From positions 1 through 10,668 of the forward strand of contig CALVRQ010000061.1 of NCBI GenBank assembly GCA_944358685.1: 10,668 nucleotides of DNA, in the 5' to 3' direction. This stretch comes from an uncultured Bacilli bacterium. GTDB taxonomy: Bacteria > Bacillota_I > Bacilli_A > RF39 > UBA660. The notes under the pieces are model-generated. The model worked only from the letters and a program-made list of their open reading frames with translations, did no database searches and was not told where the DNA came from. A program made the position numbers and the translations under genes. This document shows, piece after piece, positions 5,282-10,668 of this stretch. Positions within the stretch are counted from its first letter, which is position 1. Every line of letters begins with the position of its first letter.

Positions 5282-5286
5282 AGGTG
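5282..5286 (+). promoter_or_regulatory. Shine-Dalgarno that sets start at 5293
   Basis: AGGTG (within AGAGGTG) lies 6 nt before ATG 5293. The in-frame GTG at 5284 is part of this site and is rejected as a start. ATG 5290 is only 3 nt away and less favoured. No convincing promoter is seen in 5242-5281; TTGGAT with a 15-nt spacer and TAATAA is the best, and it is weak. Confidence 0.6.
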
Positions 5287-5292
5287 AATATG

Positions 5293-5985
5293 ATGGAAAT
5301 TTTAAATGTTAAAAGTTTAAGTAAAAAATATGTGAATGGTGATAATGAATTTTGGGCTTTAAATAACGTTAATTTTAAAGTTAATAAAGGAGAGTTTGTG
5401 GCAATTGTTGGTAAAAGTGGTAGTGGTAAGAGTACTTTACTTCATTTACTTGCTGGTTTGGATAATCCGACTACTGGGTTTGTTTATATAAATAATCAAA
5501 ATATTTATAGTTTTTCTGATAAAGAGCTTACGGTCTTTAGAAGAAAGTATATTGGAGTTATTTATCAGTTTTATAATTTAATACCGGTTTTAAATGTTAG
5601 GGAGAATATATTACTTCCAGCTTTATTTGATGGTAGACAGGTTAGTGATAAAAGAGTTAATGATTTGCTTAGAAGTTTAGGATTAGTGAATAAAGAAGAA
5701 ATGTTTCCTAATGATTTATCAGGCGGTCAGCAACAGAGAGTGGCTATTGGTAGGGCACTAATAAATAAACCAAAGATAATACTTGCAGATGAACCGACGG
5801 GAAATTTAGATAGTAAAAATAGTAAATATGTAATGAAACTTTTAAAATTTTATAATAAAAGATTTAAACAGACAATTATAATGGTTACACATGACCTTAG
5901 TTTAGCTAGGCAAGCTGATAGGGTGATTACAATGTCTGATGGAAAAATTATAAAGGATGAGAAGAATGTTAAAATTAAGTCTTAG
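5293..5985 (+). CDS. ABC transporter ATP-binding protein (LolD/MacB/BceA-type)
   Basis: A 230-residue nucleotide-binding subunit that would couple ATP hydrolysis to the FtsX-type permease encoded next. Walker A G40-K-S-G-S-G-K-S-T48, Q-loop Gln92 followed by the F-Y-N-L-I-P motif typical of the LolD/MacB/BceA branch, signature L142-S-G-G-Q-Q-Q-R149, Walker B ending D166-E167, and switch His200 are all intact. The set predicts an active ATPase of a mechanotransmission-type or lipid/peptide-handling transporter. The start is at ATG 5293 (ATG 5290 possible). The 3' end overlaps the permease gene by 20 nt, so the two are translated together. The substrate is unknown. Confidence 0.92.
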   Translation: MEILNVKSLSKKYVNGDNEFWALNNVNFKVNKGEFVAIVGKSGSGKSTLLHLLAGLDNPTTGFVYINNQNIYSFSDKELTVFRRKYIGVIYQFYNLIPVLNVRENILLPALFDGRQVSDKRVNDLLRSLGLVNKEEMFPNDLSGGQQQRVAIGRALINKPKIILADEPTGNLDSKNSKYVMKLLKFYNKRFKQTIIMVTHDLSLARQADRVITMSDGKIIKDEKNVKIKS

Positions 5986-7897
5986 GTATTTAAAAGGAAA
6001 TAAAAAGCAAAGTTTAACAATTATAATTGGGACTATTTTAACTAGTATTTTACTTTTTAGTGTGGGTATTTTATTTTCTTCTTTTAGAGAATATTTGATA
6101 AATGTGACTTTGAAGAGTGACAATTATCATGTCAGTATTAAAGGTATGGTTACAAATGATGATAATATTATTTCTTTAAAAGAAAAAGATGATTTATATT
6201 ATATAAAATATGATGATATTCGAAGAACTTATGAGTATACTGAAAAGTTATGCCATACTGATTTATGTGAAGAAGTTAATTATAACGATAAGTTACTTTC
6301 TTTGTATGGAGTTGGTGACGATAATTATTTAGAGTTATTTAAAAGTTTGATTAGTTTAATTGTTTTTATTTTATCTATTTCAGTTTTTTTTATTATATAT
6401 AATTCTTTTCAAATTGCTTTTACTAAGAAAAAAGGTGATATAGCTTTATTGTCATCGGTAGGAGCAAGTAATAATCAGATTTGTAGGATATTTTTTTGTG
6501 GAGAGTTTATTTGTGGTTTACTTGGAATAATATTAGGGTTAGTTTTTAGCATTTTACTTAATTTATTGATTATTAGATTTATTAATAGTATGTTATTTGA
6601 GGTTTTTAATGGTGATTTAAAGTTTAATTTTTATTTACCTTTTATATGGATTCCTTTTGTTTTTCTTATGATAATTATATTTATAGCATCTTTTTTACCT
6701 TTACTTAAGATAAGACGGTATAAAGTAATTACTTTATTTAAGGCTAATGATATAGATAAAAGTGTGGCTTTGGATGGTTTTAAAAATTTTGTATTTAGTT
6801 ATGCTTTTATTAATTATAAAAGAGGAAGAAAAAAATATAGAGGGCTTGTTATATGTATTTTTATTTTAATGTTACTTTTTAATAGTTTTATTAGTTTTAA
6901 GAGTTATGCTTTAAATATATTTGATAATTATGTTAACTTACCTAAGTATGATATTTCTTTAATTAGTGATGAAAATGATTATGAGAAACTTTCTGATTTT
7001 GCAGTTTATTTGAAGGCTGATAAAGAAGTTGTTTTTAAATCTTGTGAGCAAAAGGTTGCAATTCCTAGAAAAAATTATAATGAAGGCTATCAAATGTCAA
7101 GCAATTTATTTATTACTAATTTAGGTGGTGGGGAACTTATAAATAGGGTTAAAGATGTGACTTTGAAGAATAATAAGATGTACAAGATAGATTATAAGCC
7201 GTTACATGATTTGAAAGAATTAGTAATAGGGGATTATAAAATATCAATTAGTTTAACTGATGTGGTACCATTTGGATTTGAAAATATGCTTTTGGAGGGT
7301 AATTACGTGCTGAATTTGAGTGATAATGATTTTAATTTAGTATGCCCAAAATATAATGGTATGGCATTTATTAAAACAGATGAGAAGGGTTTAGATGAAA
7401 AAGTTTCAAAGTATGCAGATGATAAAAATTTAGATATAAGTTATGTGAATGTGAAAAAAGGTTATGAATTTATTGATAATTTTATTTTATTAATTAAGTT
7501 ATTTATGTTTATTTTTCTTTTGATAATTATTTTTATTGTGATTTTGGCTATTTTTAATGTTACATCAGCCAATGTAAAAGTGCGAAAAAAAGAGTTTGCA
7601 ACTTTGAAGAGTTTGGGATTTACGAAGTTAAACATTAATTTATGCTTATTTTTTGAAAGTTTAATAATTAGTGGTAAGGGGTGTTTTTATGCGTTCCCAT
7701 TTATTTTAATGATTAGTAGATATTTGTATGTAAATTTTGAGAATTTTTTTGATATGAAATTTATGATTATGGATTATAGGATGTTTTTGATTAGTTTTAT
7801 TTTTTGTTTTTTACTTGTTTTGATGTGTATGTTTATAAGTCATTTATTTTTATATAAAGTTAGTTTAATAAATAATATTAAAGATGATAAATTTTAA
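5966..7897 (+). CDS. FtsX-type ABC transporter permease (two FtsX domains)
   Basis: A 643-residue membrane subunit paired with the preceding ATPase. The layout is two repeats. TM1 (about 16-40), a short extracytoplasmic segment (about 41-122) and TM2-4 (about 125-150, 174-202, 223-246) form the first. TM5 (about 293-315), a larger extracytoplasmic domain (about 316-502) and TM6-8 (about 503-532, 557-587, 606-631) form the second. Each half has the FtsX coupling segment, K-K-G-D-I-A-L-L-S-S-V-G-A near 156-167 and K-E-F-A-T-L-K-S-L-G-F near 542-552. Eight helices differ from the ten of classic BceB bacitracin-type permeases. The start is at ATG 5966, 8 nt after AAAGGA; ATG 5957 lies in that site. 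No two-component system is adjacent, so a peptide-resistance role is only a possibility. Confidence 0.85.
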   Translation: MLKLSLRYLKGNKKQSLTIIIGTILTSILLFSVGILFSSFREYLINVTLKSDNYHVSIKGMVTNDDNIISLKEKDDLYYIKYDDIRRTYEYTEKLCHTDLCEEVNYNDKLLSLYGVGDDNYLELFKSLISLIVFILSISVFFIIYNSFQIAFTKKKGDIALLSSVGASNNQICRIFFCGEFICGLLGIILGLVFSILLNLLIIRFINSMLFEVFNGDLKFNFYLPFIWIPFVFLMIIIFIASFLPLLKIRRYKVITLFKANDIDKSVALDGFKNFVFSYAFINYKRGRKKYRGLVICIFILMLLFNSFISFKSYALNIFDNYVNLPKYDISLISDENDYEKLSDFAVYLKADKEVVFKSCEQKVAIPRKNYNEGYQMSSNLFITNLGGGELINRVKDVTLKNNKMYKIDYKPLHDLKELVIGDYKISISLTDVVPFGFENMLLEGNYVLNLSDNDFNLVCPKYNGMAFIKTDEKGLDEKVSKYADDKNLDISYVNVKKGYEFIDNFILLIKLFMFIFLLIIIFIVILAIFNVTSANVKVRKKEFATLKSLGFTKLNINLCLFFESLIISGKGCFYAFPFILMISRYLYVNFENFFDMKFMIMDYRMFLISFIFCFLLVLMCMFISHLFLYKVSLINNIKDDKF

Positions 7898-7900
7898 TGG

Positions 7901-7929
7901 TTGCGGGACATATAATTATGATATATAAT
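7901..7929 (+). promoter_or_regulatory. Promoter upstream of murG
   Basis: TTGCGG (7901-7906, 3/6) is separated by 17 nt from a perfect TATAAT (7924-7929). The sequence ATATAATTA occurs twice (7910-7918 and 7923-7931), and TAATTAT/ATAATTA form a 7-bp inverted repeat over the -10, possibly by AT-richness alone. No terminator separates the permease gene from murG, so readthrough is also possible. Confidence 0.5.
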
Positions 7930-7949
7930 TAGTTTAAGGATGTGAAGTT

Positions 7950-9041
7950 ATGCGAGTGATAATTAGTGCGGGTGGTACTGGTGGCCATATTTATCCGGCT
8001 TTGGCTATATTAAATAAAATTAAGGAAGAAGAACCTGATAGTGAATTTTTATATATTGGTACACATAATAGGATGGAGAAAGATATTGTGCCTAATAAGG
8101 GAATTCCGTTTAAATCTATTGAGATGTATGGCTTTAGTAAGAAGATATTTAAAAATTTTAAAACGGTTAAGTGTTTATTTAAGGCGTTTAAAGAGTGCAG
8201 GAAGATAATTAAAGATTTTAATCCAGATATTGTAATTGGAGTTGGTGGGTATGTGACGGTTCCAGTTATTATGAGTGCGAAGAAATTAGGATATAAAACG
8301 TTTTTACATGAACAAAATGCTTTACCTGGAAAGTCAAATAAGTTTTTGAGTAAGTACTGCGATATGATTGGGGTTTCTTTTGAGTCTTCTCTAGATAAAT
8401 TTCCTTTAAATAAGGCAGTTATGACGGGTAATCCTTGTAGTGAGGATGCTTTGAAGGTTCAGGCTATATTAAAGTCTACTTTAGGATTATCAGTTACTAA
8501 AAAATTAGTACTTATTGTTATGGGTTCTTTGGGAGCTGGTAGGGTAAGTAAGTATTTGGAAGATGAACTTGGAAGATTTGCAGGAAAAGATTATGAAATT
8601 TTGTTTGTAACTGGAAAAAGTTCTTATGATGAGGTTATGAAACATACTTATCCTAATAATGTGAAAATTATCCCTTTTTATGAGGGGTTAACTAAAGTTA
8701 TGAAGAAGACCGATTTAATGGTGTCTAGGGCAGGAGCTTCTACTTTGAGTGAGCTTATTGCTTTGGAGGTTCCTTCTATTTTAATTCCTTCACCTTATGT
8801 AGCAAATAATCATCAATATTTGAATGCTTTGGATTTAGTAAACAAAAATGCGGCTTTGATGATTGAAGAAAAGAATTTAAAATCTGGAGTTTTATTTGAA
8901 AAGGTTGATAGTTTAATTCATGATGAAATTAAGTTAAAAGAGATGAAGAATAATTTAAGAAGTATGCAGGTTAAAGATAGTGCGAGTATTATATATGAAA
9001 ATTTAAAGAAGATAGTTGGTAATGATGAAAAAAATAAGTAA
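7950..9041 (+). CDS. murG: UDP-GlcNAc:lipid I N-acetylglucosaminyltransferase MurG
   Basis: A 363-residue GT-B glycosyltransferase that adds GlcNAc to lipid I to form lipid II at the inner face of the membrane. It has the N-terminal G8-G-T-G-G-H13 loop, the acceptor-side G97-V-G-G-Y, H120-E-Q-N123, the second glycine loop at 191-196, S259-R-A-G-A263, E268 in the donor-binding region and N287-H-Q289 contacting UDP-GlcNAc. The second glycine loop reads M-G-S-L-G-A where E. coli has G-G-S-Q-G-A. AAGGA (7936-7940) lies 9 nt before the ATG. It is first of the murG-murB-ftsQ set and overlaps murB. Its presence shows the cell makes peptidoglycan. Confidence 0.95.
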   Translation: MRVIISAGGTGGHIYPALAILNKIKEEEPDSEFLYIGTHNRMEKDIVPNKGIPFKSIEMYGFSKKIFKNFKTVKCLFKAFKECRKIIKDFNPDIVIGVGGYVTVPVIMSAKKLGYKTFLHEQNALPGKSNKFLSKYCDMIGVSFESSLDKFPLNKAVMTGNPCSEDALKVQAILKSTLGLSVTKKLVLIVMGSLGAGRVSKYLEDELGRFAGKDYEILFVTGKSSYDEVMKHTYPNNVKIIPFYEGLTKVMKKTDLMVSRAGASTLSELIALEVPSILIPSPYVANNHQYLNALDLVNKNAALMIEEKNLKSGVLFEKVDSLIHDEIKLKEMKNNLRSMQVKDSASIIYENLKKIVGNDEKNK

Positions 9042-9867
9042 TGCTTCTTTGAAAGATTATACGACTTATAAATTAGCTGGAACGGTTAAAGAAGTTTATT
9101 ATCCTGCTAGTGTTTTGGAGTTAGAAAATCTTTTGAGTAATTTAAAAGAAAAGTATAAGATTATTGGTAATGGTTCTAATTTAATTATTAGTTCAAAATA
9201 TGATGGGGTTTTGATTAAACTTGAAAATTTTGATAAACTAGATATTGACGGAACGCTGGTTAAGGTCGGGGCAGGCTACAGTTTATCTAAGTTAGCTATG
9301 GAATGTGCGAATTTAGGACTAAGTGGTCTTGAGTTTGCTTTTGGAATTCCGGCTAGTATTGGTGGGGCCGTTTTTCAAAATGCTGGTGCATATGGCAAGC
9401 AAATGGATTTGATTATTAAGGGTATTAATGCTTTAGAAAATGGAAAGGTTATTTATTTATCTAAAGATGATTTAAAATTTGGCTATCGTGATTCTATTTT
9501 AAAGCACAAGAAAATTATTTGTTTAGAGGTTTTTTTAGAACTTGAAAAGGGTAATATTTCTGAAATTAAAGAAAAGATGTTTGAAAATATGCGACTTAGA
9601 AAAGGAAAACAGCCTTTGGAATATCCATCAGCAGGTTCAGTATTTCGTAATCCTCCATCAGTTTCAGCGGGTAAGCTTATTGATGAGGCTTCGCTTAAGG
9701 GACTTAGAGTTGGAGATGCGATGGTATCTTTAAAGCATGCAAATTTTATTGTGAATATGGGCAAGGCTAAAGGTGAAGATGTTGTTAAACTTATTAATTT
9801 AGTTAGAGAAAAGGTTTATGATAAAACAGGAATTTTATTAGAATGTGAACAAGAATTTATAGAATAA
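9025..9867 (+). CDS. murB: UDP-N-acetylenolpyruvoylglucosamine reductase MurB
   Basis: A 280-residue FAD enzyme that reduces UDP-GlcNAc-enolpyruvate to UDP-MurNAc with NADPH in the cytoplasm. The FAD-binding region has G48-N-G-S-N52 and the G107-I-P-A-S-I-G-G-A stretch leading into Q118-N-A-G-A-Y123. Y154-R-D-S157 contains the substrate Arg, and S202-A-G-S205-V-F-R-N-P holds the proton-donor Ser205. The C-terminal L-E-C-E segment (272-275) supplies the catalytic Glu. The length and absence of the extra loop fit the short type II MurB of Firmicutes. It overlaps murG by 17 nt. The Shine-Dalgarno is weak (AAGAAG near 9006), so translational coupling is likely. ATG 9022 or TTG 9016 are alternative starts. 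Confidence 0.95.
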   Translation: MKKISNASLKDYTTYKLAGTVKEVYYPASVLELENLLSNLKEKYKIIGNGSNLIISSKYDGVLIKLENFDKLDIDGTLVKVGAGYSLSKLAMECANLGLSGLEFAFGIPASIGGAVFQNAGAYGKQMDLIIKGINALENGKVIYLSKDDLKFGYRDSILKHKKIICLEVFLELEKGNISEIKEKMFENMRLRKGKQPLEYPSAGSVFRNPPSVSAGKLIDEASLKGLRVGDAMVSLKHANFIVNMGKAKGEDVVKLINLVREKVYDKTGILLECEQEFIE

Positions 9868-9874
9868 AAAGGTG
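9868..9874 (+). promoter_or_regulatory. Shine-Dalgarno that sets start at 9880
   Basis: AAAGGTG lies 5 nt before ATG 9880. The in-frame TTG at 9877 is only 2 nt away and is rejected. Confidence 0.6.
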
Positions 9875-9879
9875 ATTTG

Positions 9880-10554
9880 ATGGCACGTAAGATGAAGAAA
9901 AAACGAAAAATTAAGGTTAAAAATGTTTTGTTTGTGTTTATTTTTATTGTACTGATTCTTTTAGGACTTGCATTTTTAACAGACGTGAAGATTAATAATA
10001 TTGTGATAAAAGGTAATTCACTTTATAGTGATTGGGAAATTATTGAGAAAGCTGGTCTTTCAGATTATCCTAGTAGTTTGAAAACGTTGTCTAAAACAAT
10101 TGAGGATAGATTAGAAAGAGATGATTATATAAAAAAGGTAGATGTTGAAAGACCGAGTCTTACAAAAGTTGTAATAAATGTAGAAGAAAATTTGCCATTA
10201 TTTTATTATTTGCCGGCTTCTAAAACTATTTTGGCTGATAAGACAGAGGTTAGTGATAATTTTCCGGTGCCAACCGTTATTAATTATGTGCCTGATAAAA
10301 TTTATTCTGAGTTTTTAACAGCTATTTCAGAGGTTAATTATGATATTGTAAAGAGAATATCAGAAATAAAATATGATCCAAATGAAGTTGATGATGGAAG
10401 GTTTTTCTTAACGATGAACGATGGAAATAGAGTATATTTAACTTTGAATGATTTTGATAAAATAGATGGTTATTTAGATATAATTAAAGAATTTAATAAT
10501 AAAAAAGGAATTTTGTATTTGGATTCTGGTGAATATTTTGAGGTGAAAGAGTAA
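9880..10554 (+). CDS. divIB: Cell-division protein FtsQ/DivIB
   Basis: A 224-residue bitopic membrane protein. A short, very basic cytoplasmic tail (M-K-K-K-R-K within residues 5-10) precedes one membrane helix (about 15-33). A POTRA domain follows at about 36-105, starting V-K-I-N-N-I-V-I-K-G-N and containing the usual Y-I-K-K-V-D-V-E-R-P strand region. A beta domain extends to about residue 215. It is expected at the septum with FtsL/DivIC and FtsB, stabilising the divisome. The gamma tail of Bacillus DivIB is essentially missing, so the protein is on the short side. It starts 12 nt after murB, and the order murG-murB-divIB matches Bacillus. The assignment rests on topology, the POTRA pattern and position. 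Confidence 0.85.
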   Translation: MARKMKKKRKIKVKNVLFVFIFIVLILLGLAFLTDVKINNIVIKGNSLYSDWEIIEKAGLSDYPSSLKTLSKTIEDRLERDDYIKKVDVERPSLTKVVINVEENLPLFYYLPASKTILADKTEVSDNFPVPTVINYVPDKIYSEFLTAISEVNYDIVKRISEIKYDPNEVDDGRFFLTMNDGNRVYLTLNDFDKIDGYLDIIKEFNNKKGILYLDSGEYFEVKE

Positions 10555-10561
10555 TTATTTT

Positions 10562-10607
10562 AAAAGAAAATGTACTAAAAAAATAATTTGGGTTTACATT
10601 TTCTTTT
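10562..10607 (+). terminator. Long inverted repeat after divIB, possible terminator
   Basis: A perfect 13-bp inverted repeat, AAAAGAAAATGTA / TACATTTTCTTTT, with a 20-nt loop starts 7 nt after the stop codon. The 3' arm is T-rich but no separate U tract follows, and the loop is long, so termination may be partial. The downstream -35 overlaps its 3' arm. Confidence 0.5.
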
Positions 10608-10632
10608 CAATAAGGTAAAATTATAGTATAAT
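10604..10632 (+). promoter_or_regulatory. Promoter of the gene entering at the right edge
   Basis: TTTTCA (10604-10609, 4/6), a 17-nt spacer and a perfect TATAAT (10627-10632). The predicted start near 10639 leaves a leader of about 22 nt ending in AGGAGG (10647-10652). Confidence 0.65.
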
Positions 10633-10660
10633 TAATGATAGACCGTAGGAGGATGATGTT

Positions 10661-10668
10661 ATGGAGCA
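10661..10668 (+). CDS. Start of a truncated gene, possibly ftsA
   Basis: Only ATG GAG CA is present before the window ends. AGGAGG (10647-10652) lies 8 nt upstream and a good promoter precedes it, so a real gene start is likely. ATGs at 10653 and 10656 are too close to the Shine-Dalgarno. In dcw clusters ftsA and ftsZ often follow divIB, which makes ftsA a reasonable but unproven guess. Nothing in the two readable codons identifies it. Confidence 0.5.

Noticed and set aside
5902..6123. 73-codon minus-strand ORF across the ABC ATPase/permease junction
   Set aside because: Lies opposite two well-supported overlapping genes and has no supporting signals.
9483..9764. ORFs on both strands inside murB (93 and 63 codons)
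   Set aside because: They are out-of-frame shadows of the conserved MurB C-terminal half.
1..10668. CRISPR array, insertion sequence or prophage
   Set aside because: No regularly spaced repeats, no transposase or integrase genes, and no terminal inverted repeats or target duplications were seen.

Overview
The DNA is very AT-rich and its genes sit close together. Shine-Dalgarno sites are strong (AGGAGG, AAAGGTG, GAGGTG), promoters are sigma-A-like, and hairpin-plus-U-tract terminators are frequent. Trp is encoded by TGG and no in-frame TGA is seen, so the standard bacterial code applies, not the Mycoplasma code. Cell-wall genes in the order murG-murB-ftsQ(divIB), as in the Bacillus dcw cluster, indicate a low-GC, walled Firmicute. 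An uncultured gut Bacilli/RF39-like or Erysipelotrichia-like lineage is my inference. There is no direct taxonomic marker such as rRNA.

Layout. (1) 1-134: a tRNA-Thr(GGU) gene with its -10 box and a terminator. (2) 133-765, minus strand: a small membrane protein of the CmpB/PF06541-like family. (3) 828-1872: a monocistronic CorA-type divalent cation transporter with its own promoter and terminator. (4) 1875-2690: a stand-alone FabG-like SDR oxidoreductase, also with its own promoter and terminator. (5) 2691-3047: a gene-free stretch that is the most unusual part of the window. It holds a promoter with a LexA-like (SOS) box between -35 and -10. About 120 nt downstream is a compact multi-helix RNA element whose closing helix is mutually exclusive with a terminator-like hairpin. 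(6) 3018-5241: a metal-efflux operon. A promoter overlaps a perfect inverted-repeat operator and drives an SmtB/CzrA-type ArsR repressor overlapping a P1B-type (Zn/Cd) ATPase gene. (7) 5293-7897: an ABC ATPase overlapping an FtsX-type permease. (8) 7901-10554: murG, murB and ftsQ/divIB, then an inverted repeat, a promoter and the first codons of another gene (position and order suggest ftsA, not provable here).

How the parts work together. The metal operon looks like a self-contained homeostasis device: the repressor carries the four alpha5 metal ligands of SmtB, its operator lies at the predicted transcription start, and the pump has CPC, M7 Lys and M8 Asp-x-Gly, typical of Zn/Cd exporters. 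Upstream transcription from the SOS-like promoter would run through the structured RNA into the terminator-like hairpin. This arrangement suggests either a DNA-damage-induced small RNA or a second, conditional input to the efflux operon. Several starts that would naively be placed upstream coincide with Shine-Dalgarno or -10 sequences; corrected starts are given.
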